Shown here piece after piece: positions 7,606-15,256 of a stretch of DNA of 40,216 nucleotides. Source of the DNA: an uncultured Holdemanella sp. (GTDB taxonomy: Bacteria; Bacillota_I; Bacilli_A; Erysipelotrichales; Erysipelotrichaceae); contig NZ_CAKVJB010000023.1 in NCBI RefSeq assembly GCF_934754935.1, positions 1 through 40,216 on the forward strand. The letters run 5' to 3'. Under the pieces are notes generated by a model. The model worked only from the letters and a program-made list of their open reading frames with translations. It did no database searches and was not told the DNA's origin. Made by a program: the position numbers and the translations under genes. The first letter of the stretch is position 1, and the number at the start of each line of letters is the position of its first letter.

Positions 7606-8445
7606 ATGCTTGTAACAATGAAAGAAATTTTACTCCATGCTAAAGAGAACAATTATGGAGTTACTGCACCAAATATTCAAAATGAAGATATGGCTAGAGC
7701 TGTCGTTCGTGTTGCAGAAAAATGCAATGCCCCTATGATTATTGACATTAATTCATGGGTACATCCAGATATTCCATGGCTAGTAAACTTTTGTAGAGAT
7801 TTAGCAATACGCTCTACTGTACCAATCGCCATTAATTTAGATCATGGAAAAAACTATCATGATATGATTTTAGGAATTCGTTCAGGATTTACATCTATTA
7901 TGGTTGATCGTTCAAGTTTACCTTACGAAGAAAATGTTGCTCAAACTAAAGAAGTGGTAAAAATGTGTCATGAATTAAATATCAGTGTTGAAGCTGAATT
8001 AGGACATGTTGGTCAAGGCGAACAATATGACACAGATGGAATTTCTAATCTTACTGTACCTGAAGAAGCTGCACAATTTATTAAAGAAACAGGAGTAGAT
8101 TGTTTGGCTGTTGCAATTGGAACAGCTCATGGACGATATAGTGGTGTTCCACATATTGACTTTGATCGTTTGGCAAAAATCGTGGAGCTTTGTCCAGGCA
8201 CTCCATTAGTACTTCACGGAGGTTCTGGTACAGGCGATGACAATTTAAAAAAGGCTATTCATAGTGGTATCCAAAAAGTGAATTTAGCAACTGAACTTGT
8301 TGTTGCTGGAAGAGATTCACTTGCAGAATTCATTCAAAATCCAAAATTTGATAAATGGGAATTAATGCCTTCATTTATTAAAGGATATTCAGATAAATTA
8401 GAACATTATGTACGTTTATTTGATCAAGTAGATAAGGCTTGGTAA
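7606..8445 (+). CDS. Class II (zinc) ketose-bisphosphate aldolase family protein
   Basis: 279 residues, normal for the FbaA/GatY/KbaY family. Metal and active-site motifs are present: NLDHG (Asp79, His80), VEAELGHVG (Glu131), GTAHG (His175) and LHGGSG (His204). The usual D-G-S-H segment after the third strand reads DRSS (101-104), so substrate handling may differ from fructose or tagatose bisphosphate aldolase. The family cleaves a ketose bisphosphate or related substrate to dihydroxyacetone phosphate and an aldehyde. It is first in a four-gene operon with GGAG before the ATG. Because the last enzyme of the operon is predicted to make DHAP, this one could consume or produce DHAP in the same pathway. 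Assignment to a named sugar is not possible. Confidence 0.85.
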   Translation: MLVTMKEILLHAKENNYGVTAPNIQNEDMARAVVRVAEKCNAPMIIDINSWVHPDIPWLVNFCRDLAIRSTVPIAINLDHGKNYHDMILGIRSGFTSIMVDRSSLPYEENVAQTKEVVKMCHELNISVEAELGHVGQGEQYDTDGISNLTVPEEAAQFIKETGVDCLAVAIGTAHGRYSGVPHIDFDRLAKIVELCPGTPLVLHGGSGTGDDNLKKAIHSGIQKVNLATELVVAGRDSLAEFIQNPKFDKWELMPSFIKGYSDKLEHYVRLFDQVDKAW

Positions 8446-8458
8446 GGAGGAATTAAAT

Positions 8459-8926
8459 ATGATACGTTTTAATGAAGCTTGTGGAAATGCCGGGAAAGTA
8501 GTTGCTGCTAGATTATTACCTGATACTGATTTAATTGAAGGAATCGAAGAAATTTGTAAAAGCAATCAAATAAAATACGCTTATGTTTCTTGTTTTGGTA
8601 GCTTTAAAAAATGTGGATATATGTATTTGGTTCCTAAATCAACTGCCAAAGTAAAAGCAGGTTATGGAGATATTATCACTAAAGAGGGTCCTATTGAATT
8701 TCTAAATGGAACAGGCGTTGTTTGTCAAAATAACAATAAATACGACACTCACTTTCATGCAACTATGTGCGATCAAAATGGAACAGTATTTGGCGGCCAT
8801 ATTGTCAAAGGACATACACCTGCATTAACTACAGTCGATTTAATAATTATGGAAATCAAAGATGTAGAAATGCTACGAGTATATGATGAAGAAACAGATT
8901 TAACGCAGTTTCTTCCACAAAAATGA
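8459..8926 (+). CDS. PPC/DUF296 domain protein
   Basis: 155 residues, a single PPC (plants and prokaryotes conserved, DUF296) domain. A histidine cluster DTHFHATM (His98, His100) and GGHIVKGHT (His114, His119) is characteristic and probably binds a metal. In plants this domain is joined to AT-hooks; bacterial single-domain forms are poorly characterised trimers often called DNA-binding without proof, and no AT-hook is present here. It sits inside a catabolic operon, 13 bases after the aldolase, with an AAGGAGG ribosome site, and its stop overlaps the kinase start (ATGA). I infer a small metalloenzyme or metabolite-binding protein of the pathway rather than a DNA-binding protein. Confidence 0.82.
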   Translation: MIRFNEACGNAGKVVAARLLPDTDLIEGIEEICKSNQIKYAYVSCFGSFKKCGYMYLVPKSTAKVKAGYGDIITKEGPIEFLNGTGVVCQNNNKYDTHFHATMCDQNGTVFGGHIVKGHTPALTTVDLIIMEIKDVEMLRVYDEETDLTQFLPQK

Positions 8927-10104
8927 AGTTAGCTGTTATAGCGGATGATTTTACCGGTGGAGCTGATGCGGCTAGTTTTTTAAAAAGGAAAAATGCGAAA
9001 GTTGTTCTAGTAACAAAAATACCACATGAACAGGTAGATTGTGATTGTTTGGTATTTGCATTAAAAATACGTAGTATCCCTAAAACCGAAGCAATAGAAT
9101 CTGTGAAACAGGTTTGCGAATATTTAAAATCGCATCCCGTTGAACACCTATACTATAAATATTGTTCCACATTTGATTCTACTCCTAAAGGAAATATAGG
9201 GCCTATATTAGACTTTTTACTTGAGCACTATCATTTAAATAGGTGTATCATTTGTCCTTCATTACCGGAAAATGGAAGAACAGTTGAAAATGGTATCTTA
9301 TATGTAAATGGTATAAAGTTAGCAGAAAGTCCGTTAAAAAATCATCCTCTAAACCCCATGTGGGATTCATACATTCCGAATTTAATGAAAGAACAAAGCA
9401 AATATCCTTGCCTAATTCTTAACAGAGAATCATTTGATTCTTATTATGATAATTACTCAAACAAAGATAAACATTATATTATTCCTGATTATGTAAATAA
9501 CGATGATGCGCAACATATCGTCAAGTTATTTCATAAAGATTATCTTTTTAGCGGTGGAAGTGGTTTACTCGAACACCTGTTTCAATTTCAAAATGACGAA
9601 CATGTTTTTTCTGCAAAACATGCTAGAAAAACAATAGTATTATGTGGAAGTTGTTCTAAAGCCACAAAATCACAAATTGAAGCATGGATAAGTAAAGGCA
9701 AAACTTCCTACGCAATTAACCCAGATTCTAATATTGAAGAGCTTTACTCTTACATTCAAGAAACAGATGATGAAATTCTATTTTATAGCGATGCTGTCTT
9801 TAGAAATTTAACCAACACAAGCAGAGACTCTACATTCTACTCGAACGCAAAAAAAATAGAATCCATTCTCTCAAAATTAGGTATCTGTGCTTATAAAAAT
9901 AACTTTGATCGACTTATCGTTGCAGGCGGAGAGACATCCGGAGCTATTACATCTGCACTAAATTTCACTTCATTTTACATTGGAAAAGAAATTGCACTTG
10001 GCGTTCCTGTATTAATTCCAACAAATCAACCGAATTTTCATTTAATTTTGAAATCAGGAAATTTTGGAAATAAAGAATTCTTTTTAGAAGCATTGGAGGA
10101 ATAA
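8923..10104 (+). CDS. Four-carbon acid sugar kinase family protein (DUF1537, OtnK-like)
   Basis: 393 residues. The N-terminal ADDFTGGADAA (7-17) is the hallmark of the family, followed by KYCSTFDSTPKGNIGP (about 79-94) in the acid-sugar-binding domain, and a C-terminal ATP-binding half with VLCGSCSKATKSQ and AGGETSGA. Characterised members phosphorylate 3-oxo-tetronates (OtnK) or D-threonate/D-erythronate-type acids; relatives act on 3-oxo-isoapionate. The product is a 4-phospho-acid for the decarboxylase encoded next. The gene starts by ATGA overlap with the PPC gene and has no ribosome site of its own, so translation is coupled. Exact substrate is undetermined. Confidence 0.88.
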   Translation: MKLAVIADDFTGGADAASFLKRKNAKVVLVTKIPHEQVDCDCLVFALKIRSIPKTEAIESVKQVCEYLKSHPVEHLYYKYCSTFDSTPKGNIGPILDFLLEHYHLNRCIICPSLPENGRTVENGILYVNGIKLAESPLKNHPLNPMWDSYIPNLMKEQSKYPCLILNRESFDSYYDNYSNKDKHYIIPDYVNNDDAQHIVKLFHKDYLFSGGSGLLEHLFQFQNDEHVFSAKHARKTIVLCGSCSKATKSQIEAWISKGKTSYAINPDSNIEELYSYIQETDDEILFYSDAVFRNLTNTSRDSTFYSNAKKIESILSKLGICAYKNNFDRLIVAGGETSGAITSALNFTSFYIGKEIALGVPVLIPTNQPNFHLILKSGNFGNKEFFLEALEE

Positions 10105-10107
10105 ATT

Positions 10108-10674
10108 ATGGATGAAGAATTGAAATTACAATATGAAGAAGCCATTTGGACTGCAAAAGCATTATTTCAGCACGGAATCATTACCGGTACTACAGGTAAT
10201 ATTAGCTTTCTTCATAATGAAAAAATGTATATCACAAAAAGTGGTAGTTGTCTTGGCAAATTAGATAAGGATAGCTTCGCCATAACTGATTTAAATGGAA
10301 ATATATTATTTAATAAACCTAGCAAAGAATATATTATGCATTTAGCTTTATATAATTCAAATGAAACATATAAAGCAATCATTCATACGCATAGTTTTTA
10401 TACTACTTTATTAAGTTATAATAATCATTCGTATATTGACACTCCTTATATGAAATTAAAGAATGAAAAGCTAAAATATATAGATTATTATCCACCTGGA
10501 TCAAAAGAATTATTCTCAGCAGTTGATAAAACCATAGAAGAAAACAACGATACATATATTTTAGAAAAACATGGAATCATTTGTGCTAAAGATACTTTAT
10601 TATCCGCCTTCGGAGCCATTGAAGAAATAGAATATAGCGCTAAGTTATCTTTTCTATTAACTCAAGAAAATTAA
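10108..10674 (+). CDS. Class II aldolase/adducin family, OtnC-like decarboxylase
   Basis: 188 residues with all family motifs: GTTGNIS at 27-33, KPSKEYIMHLALY with the catalytic Glu74, the metal-binding HTH at 93-95 and His155 in EKHGII. The KPS-E-MH pattern resembles 3-oxo-tetronate 4-phosphate decarboxylases (OtnC), which convert the kinase product to DHAP and CO2; L-fuculose-phosphate aldolase relatives are the alternative. GGAGG precedes the ATG three bases after the kinase stop. Kinase and decarboxylase side by side are the core of known tetronate pathways, but here no LtnD/DtnDH-type dehydrogenase or OtnI-type isomerase is present in the operon. Confidence 0.87.
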   Translation: MDEELKLQYEEAIWTAKALFQHGIITGTTGNISFLHNEKMYITKSGSCLGKLDKDSFAITDLNGNILFNKPSKEYIMHLALYNSNETYKAIIHTHSFYTTLLSYNNHSYIDTPYMKLKNEKLKYIDYYPPGSKELFSAVDKTIEENNDTYILEKHGIICAKDTLLSAFGAIEEIEYSAKLSFLLTQEN

Positions 10675-10707
10675 AACAGGTCGCCTTATAGGGTTAGACC
10701 TGTTTTT
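10673..10707. terminator. Bidirectional terminator between convergent genes
   Basis: AAAACAGGTC (10673-10682) pairs with GACCTGTTTT (10697-10706) and the A and T tracts serve both strands. It separates the acid-sugar operon from the convergent kdgK pseudogene. Confidence 0.85.
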
Positions 10708-10710
10708 ACT

Positions 10711-11730
10711 TTATCTAGATAAATTTGTACTCTTAGAATTCATGATCTTAAATACATCATCTTCTGTGACAACATTAAAATCATGTTGAATCATAAGCTT
10801 TAATACACTAGCACTGATTGCGAAATCCACTGTCTTTTGTGGATCAAATCCATTGATTAGTCCATGTACAAATGCAGCTCCATACGCATCTCCTGCACCT
10901 ACTGCTTCTAAACTATGAACTGTATGAATTGGACTTTCATAGAATGTACCATCTACATAATAGATTCCCATCCATTCTCCATCTTCTACTGTACGAATAT
11001 TTCTTAATACACTAGTCACACTCTTCACGTTAGGGAATTGACGAGTGATTTCTAACATACCCTCTTTATAAGTATCAATCTGATCAATACCTGTAGATAA
11101 GTCTCCATCAAAAGCATGAATTCCAAGTGTTGCTTCAAAATCTTCATCATTGGCAATACATACATCTACATACTGCATCAAATCACGCATCACAACCTGA
11201 GCTTGTTCTTTAGACCACATTTTTCCACGATAATTTAAATCGCAAACTACTTGAATATCCTTTTCCTTACAATACTTCAAAGCATTCTTTAAAGATTGAC
11301 AAACACTATCACTTGCGGCTGGTGTTACACCTGAAAAATAGAAAATATCACCTGGCTCTAAGATATCTTCCCATTTATAATCCTCTACATCCGATTGTGA
11401 AAAAGCACTATAAGCACGGTCATACACAACATTTGTGCTACGAATATTACTTCCTTTTTCAAAGAAATAAATACCCAATCTTTCTCCACCTCTAACCAAA
11501 TAATCCGTATTTACACCATAGTGACGAACTGCACTCAACGCAGACATTCCTACTGGATTGTTTGGCACTTTCGATACAAAAGCACATTTATCTTCAAACA
11601 TGGCTAGGCTCACAGCAACATTGGCTTCTGCACCACCATAACTCGCCTCAAAAACATCACTTTACATAATTCGCAAGTTTTCTGGTGTCTTTAAACGAAA
11701 CATGATTTCTCCAAAAGTTACTACCTTCAT
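10711..11730 (-). pseudogene. kdgK: 2-keto-3-deoxygluconate kinase (PfkB family) with in-frame TAA at codon 23
   Basis: The frame opens at the ATG at 11730 (MKVVTFGEIMFRLKTPE, AGAGGA upstream) and reads to 10711, 339 codons before the stop, which is the usual KdgK length. Codon 23 (11664-11662) is TAA where the family normally has glutamine before SDVFEASYGGAEANVA; one C-to-T change from CAA explains it. The rest is intact, including GGAEANVA at 32-39 and the catalytic GAGDA near residue 281. KdgK phosphorylates 2-keto-3-deoxygluconate to KDPG in hexuronate catabolism. Restart at the GTG at 11613 would give 300 residues lacking the sugar-binding N-terminal strand, so activity is doubtful. Recent inactivation, readthrough or a sequencing error are all possible. 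Confidence 0.85.
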
Positions 11731-11801
11731 AACATATATCCTCTGTAAACATGACTATTACAGCATTTTTTTCTTTTAAATTATGTGGAATTATGGAATG
11801 T

Positions 11802-11841
11802 GTAGCACTCTACTTGTCAAAGTGCTAATAAGGTGTATAAT
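11802..11841 (+). promoter_or_regulatory. ftsH promoter overlapped by a CIRCE element (HrcA operator)
   Basis: GTAGCACTC (11802-11810), exactly nine bases, then AAGTGCTAA (11820-11828): this matches the CIRCE consensus TTAGCACTC-N9-GAGTGCTAA at eight of nine bases in each arm. The -35 TTGTCA (11814-11819) lies in the CIRCE spacer and TATAAT is at 11836-11841 with a 16-base spacing, so bound HrcA would block polymerase. This predicts heat or proteotoxic-stress induction of ftsH. Confidence 0.85.
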
Positions 11842-11869
11842 GTAATCAATTTCTTAAGGAGGAACACTC

Positions 11870-13741
11870 ATGAATAAACAAAAGAAACCTTTATATAGAT
11901 ATTACATGATTATATTGATTGTCATTATGGCTTTAAACCTTATCATATTTCCTATGTTTCAACAATCCAAGCTTGAAACAACCAATTACTCGGATTTCTT
12001 AAATAAGATTGAAGAAAAGAAAGTAGATACGGTTCAAATTGAAGATCACAATATTTATTACACACTAAAGAAAGACTCAACAGATAAAACTTATAAAACA
12101 GGTGTTATGAACGATTCAGATTTAGTCAATCGATTGGATAAATCCGGAGCTAAGTTTGGACAAGTCTATCAAGAACAAATGAATCCAATCCTATCTAGTT
12201 TAATTTCCTTCTTCTTACCATTAATCATTTTTTGGGCATTTGGCGCATGGATGTTTAAGCGTATGCAGAAAAAAATGGGTGGAGATGATCAAATGTCATT
12301 CACCCAAGGATCTGGCTTTGGTCTAGGCAATCTAGGAAAGAGCAATGCCAAAGTCTATGTTGGTGAACAAACTGGAAAAACATTTAACGACGTTGCTGGA
12401 CAAGAAGAAGCGAAAGAAAACCTACAAGAAATTGTGGACTTCTTAAACAACCCAGCTAAATATAAAGAGATTGGTGCCAAGATGCCAAAAGGAGCCTTAT
12501 TAGTAGGTCCTCCTGGAACCGGTAAAACACTACTTGCCAAAGCCGTTGCTGGTGAGGCTGGCGTTCCATTCTTCTCGATTTCAGGTAGTGAATTCGTAGA
12601 AATGTTTGTTGGTAGAGGAGCCGCTAAAGTGCGTGACCTATTCAAACAAGCTCGTGAAAAAGCTCCTTGTATTGTATTTATTGATGAAATTGATACCATT
12701 GGTAAAAAACGTGATGGCGCAGGTATGAATGGCAATGATGAGCGTGAACAAACATTAAACCAATTACTTGCCGAAATGGATGGATTTGATGGTTCCAAAG
12801 GAGTTGTATTACTTGCCGCCACAAACCGTCCAGATTCATTAGACCCAGCATTAACGCGTCCTGGTCGATTTGACAGAAGAATTCCAGTTGAACTTCCAGA
12901 TCTTGCTGGTCGTGAAGCCATTCTTAAATTACATGCCAAAGACATCAAATGCTCAAACAACATTGACTTTAACGTTATCGCTAGAGCGAGTGCTGGAGCT
13001 AGTGGTGCAGAACTTGCCAACATTATCAACGAAGGTGCTTTATTAGCTGTTCGTGATCATCGTAAAACGGTTGTTCAAAAAGACTTAGAAGAAGCCATTG
13101 AAATCGTTATTGCGGGTGAACAAAAGAAGGGTGCCGTTATTTCAAACAAAGAAAGATTGATTGTTTCTTATCACGAAATAGGACATGCACTAGTCGCTGC
13201 CAAATGTAAAAATACAGCTCCCGTTCATAAGATCACAATTATTCCTCGTACAAAAGGTGCTTTAGGCTACACTATGCAAGTAGAAGAAAATGAACAAAAC
13301 CTATTATCAAAAGAAGAAGCTTTCCAGAAAATTATGGTGTATACAGGTGGTCGTTGTGCTGAAGAATTGATTTTTAATTCGATCACAAGTGGAGCGAGCA
13401 ACGATATTGAACAAGCTACTAAACTTGCCAGAGCCATGATTACACGACTAGGTATGTCCGATGAATTTGGTATGACAGCCTTAGAAACAGTAAACAACCA
13501 ATATTTAGGTGGCGATACATCTCTAGCTTGTTCAAATGAAACAGCTACTAAGATTGATGAAGCAACCATCGCATTAATTAAAAAAGCGCATGACGAGGCT
13601 TATCAAATTCTAGAAGACAATAAGATGAAGCTACATGAACTAGCTAAATTCTTATATGAAAGAGAAACTATTACGGGTGAAGAATTTATGTATATCTTAA
13701 ATAAGCCGGCTGAAATCCCAGCACAAACAAATAAAGATTAA
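11870..13741 (+). CDS. ftsH: ATP-dependent zinc metalloprotease FtsH
   Basis: 623 residues. Two membrane helices (about 12-30 and 108-128) flank a small extracytoplasmic domain. The AAA module has Walker A GPPGTGKT (213-220), Walker B IVFIDEID (268-275) and the second region of homology ending RPGRFDR (330-336). The peptidase has HEIGH (435-439). The pore-loop segment reads FVGRGA where the usual form is FVGVGA, and the zinc motif has Ile in place of the common Ala. FtsH degrades misfolded membrane proteins and short-lived regulators. It is monocistronic with a strong AAGGAGGA site and its own terminator, not in the usual tilS-hpt-ftsH context, which together with the CIRCE element suggests a second, stress-induced paralogue. 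Confidence 0.95.
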   Translation: MNKQKKPLYRYYMIILIVIMALNLIIFPMFQQSKLETTNYSDFLNKIEEKKVDTVQIEDHNIYYTLKKDSTDKTYKTGVMNDSDLVNRLDKSGAKFGQVYQEQMNPILSSLISFFLPLIIFWAFGAWMFKRMQKKMGGDDQMSFTQGSGFGLGNLGKSNAKVYVGEQTGKTFNDVAGQEEAKENLQEIVDFLNNPAKYKEIGAKMPKGALLVGPPGTGKTLLAKAVAGEAGVPFFSISGSEFVEMFVGRGAAKVRDLFKQAREKAPCIVFIDEIDTIGKKRDGAGMNGNDEREQTLNQLLAEMDGFDGSKGVVLLAATNRPDSLDPALTRPGRFDRRIPVELPDLAGREAILKLHAKDIKCSNNIDFNVIARASAGASGAELANIINEGALLAVRDHRKTVVQKDLEEAIEIVIAGEQKKGAVISNKERLIVSYHEIGHALVAAKCKNTAPVHKITIIPRTKGALGYTMQVEENEQNLLSKEEAFQKIMVYTGGRCAEELIFNSITSGASNDIEQATKLARAMITRLGMSDEFGMTALETVNNQYLGGDTSLACSNETATKIDEATIALIKKAHDEAYQILEDNKMKLHELAKFLYERETITGEEFMYILNKPAEIPAQTNKD

Positions 13742-13767
13742 GATGTGTGTAATGCACATCTTTTTTT
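13740..13767 (+). terminator. Intrinsic terminator after ftsH
   Basis: AAGATGTG (13740-13747) pairs with CACATCTT (13755-13762), followed by a T run that leads directly into the first palindromic repeat. Confidence 0.88.
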
Positions 13768-13805
13768 AATATAATGTATTGCGAGTTTTTGCATTACATT
13801 ATATT
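13767..13805. repeat. Palindromic repeat copy 1 flanking the DUF4143 ATPase
   Basis: AATATAATGTATTGC (13768-13782) and GCATTACATTATATT (13791-13805) form an inverted repeat with one mismatch around a GAGTTTTT centre. Related copies lie at 13841-13877 and 15189-15225. Confidence 0.75.
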
Positions 13806-13809
13806 TTGT

Positions 13810-13838
13810 TTGATAAAAGTTTTATCACATTGTATAAT
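13810..13838 (+). promoter_or_regulatory. Promoter of the DUF4143 ATPase gene with operator-like palindrome
   Basis: TTGATA (13810-13815), 17 bases, TATAAT (13833-13838). The perfect inverted repeat TGATAAAA-G-TTTTATCA (13811-13827) covers the -35 and half of the spacer and would suit a repressor site. It lies between the first two palindromic repeats. Confidence 0.7.
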
Positions 13839-13840
13839 TT

Positions 13841-13877
13841 TAATATAATGTATTGCGAGTTTTGACATTACTTTATA
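13841..13877. repeat. Palindromic repeat copy 2 in the ATPase leader
   Basis: Begins with the same 20 bases as copy 1 (TAATATAATGTATTGCGAGT) and has a diverged right arm. It lies between the promoter and the ribosome site, so the hairpin would form in the 5' leader of the ATPase mRNA. Confidence 0.72.
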
Positions 13878-13889
13878 CTAGGAGGATTT

Positions 13890-15191
13890 ATGGAAATTCA
13901 AAGAAATCTATATTTGCAAAAATTGATTGCTTGTCAACATGACGGACAAATCAAAGTCATCACAGGCCTGAGAAGATGCGGAAAATCGTTTCTACTTTTC
14001 CATCTTTTTAAAAATTATCTATTAGATAACGGCATTGATAACCAACAAATTATCACTTTTGAATTGGATCAGATGAAAGACATTCAATATCGAAACCCCA
14101 TTGAACTTTCAAAGAAAATCCATAGTATTGTTGACAATACGACACAACAATATTATCTATTCATTGATGAAGTACAAATGTCCGATGAAGTAAATAATCC
14201 TTATAATCCAAAAGGAAAAAAAATTTCTTTCTATGATATGTTAAATGACTTAAAAGAACTATCAAATTTGGATATTTATGTAACTGGCAGCAATTCTAAA
14301 ATGCTTTCTAATGATATCTTAACGGAGTTTAGAGGTCGTAGTGATGAAATAAAAATTCATCCTTTCTCCTTTTCGGAATATTATTCATTTGTTGGTGGAG
14401 ATAAAGAGGAGGCATTTGACAATTATTCGTTTTATGGTGGAATGCCTTTTCTACTCACAAAACAAGACGAAACCTCCAAGATTGAATATCTAGAAAACTT
14501 ATTTAAAGAAGTGTATATTCGAGATATTGTAGAACGCAAACATATTGAAAGAGAAGATATTTTAAGTTCTATTATTGATTTATTATGCTCGTCTGTAGGT
14601 TCTTTAACAAATCCATCTAAAATCACTAAAGTTATCAATTCCAAACAACAACGCAGCGGAAAAGATATTGTTTATCTTCCCACAATTAATAAATATATTG
14701 ATTTTTTAGAAGATTCTTTTCTTTTTAAAGAGGCTTTGCGGTTTGATGTAAAAGGAAAATCTTATTTAGATTTCCCAAAAAAATACTATTGCGAAGATAT
14801 AGGATTGCGGAATGCAAGAACCGGCTTTCGACAAATTGAAATGCCGCACATTATGGAAAATATCTTATACAATGAATTAATCATTCGTGGATTTAAAATC
14901 GACGTGGGCGTGGTCTACGAAAACATTAAAACGGAAAAAGGAAACTATCGAAAAGTAGCTAGAGAAATCGACTTTATTATTCAAAAAGGAATGAAAAAAT
15001 ATTATATTCAATCCGCTTATGCAATGGAAAATGAAGAGAAAGTATATTCTGAATCACGTTCACTAAACATTACTGGAGACAGTTTTCCAAAAATTATTGT
15101 CAGAAGAGATATTCGTAAACGTTTTTATGATGAAAATGGAATTTTAAACATTGGCCTAATTGATTTTTTATTATCAGACAATGTTCTTTAA
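13890..15191 (+). CDS. AAA_14/DUF4143 family ATPase
   Basis: 433 residues. Walker A is GLRRCGKS (26-33), Walker B is YLFIDEVQ (Asp93, Glu94), then the sensor-like VTGSNSKML (131-139) and EFRGR (146-150) with a probable arginine finger, followed by PFSFSEYYSF. The C-terminal DUF4143 region contains the REIDFII segment seen in nuclease-like folds of this family. These proteins are abundant, often multicopy, in gut bacteria and archaea and have no established function. AGGAGG precedes the ATG. The gene has its own promoter, is bracketed by three related palindromes and ends just before a terminator; a convergent fragment resembling the tail of another member lies immediately downstream. This looks like a mobile or recombining cassette. 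Confidence 0.88.
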   Translation: MEIQRNLYLQKLIACQHDGQIKVITGLRRCGKSFLLFHLFKNYLLDNGIDNQQIITFELDQMKDIQYRNPIELSKKIHSIVDNTTQQYYLFIDEVQMSDEVNNPYNPKGKKISFYDMLNDLKELSNLDIYVTGSNSKMLSNDILTEFRGRSDEIKIHPFSFSEYYSFVGGDKEEAFDNYSFYGGMPFLLTKQDETSKIEYLENLFKEVYIRDIVERKHIEREDILSSIIDLLCSSVGSLTNPSKITKVINSKQQRSGKDIVYLPTINKYIDFLEDSFLFKEALRFDVKGKSYLDFPKKYYCEDIGLRNARTGFRQIEMPHIMENILYNELIIRGFKIDVGVVYENIKTEKGNYRKVAREIDFIIQKGMKKYYIQSAYAMENEEKVYSESRSLNITGDSFPKIIVRRDIRKRFYDENGILNIGLIDFLLSDNVL

Positions 15192-15225
15192 TATAATATA
15201 TTACAAGTTTTGATATTATATTATA
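15189..15225. repeat. Palindromic repeat copy 3 after the DUF4143 ATPase
   Basis: TAATATAATATATTAC, a centre AAGTTTTG, then a right arm rich in ATTATATTATA. Same length and centre as the two upstream copies with several substitutions. It starts at the ATPase stop codon, so the three copies closely bracket the gene. Confidence 0.72.
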
Positions 15226-15227
15226 GC

Positions 15228-15256
15228 AAATGCAGGGTTGAAAGCCCTGCATTTTT
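15228..15256 (+). terminator. Intrinsic terminator after the ATPase
   Basis: AAATGCAGGG (15228-15237) pairs with CCCTGCATTT (15245-15254) with a seven-base loop and T tail. Confidence 0.88.

Noticed and set aside
12355..13029. A 224-codon minus-strand frame inside ftsH
   Set aside because: It is antisense to conserved AAA motifs, has Ser/Ala/Leu-rich composition typical of a shadow frame and no ribosome site.
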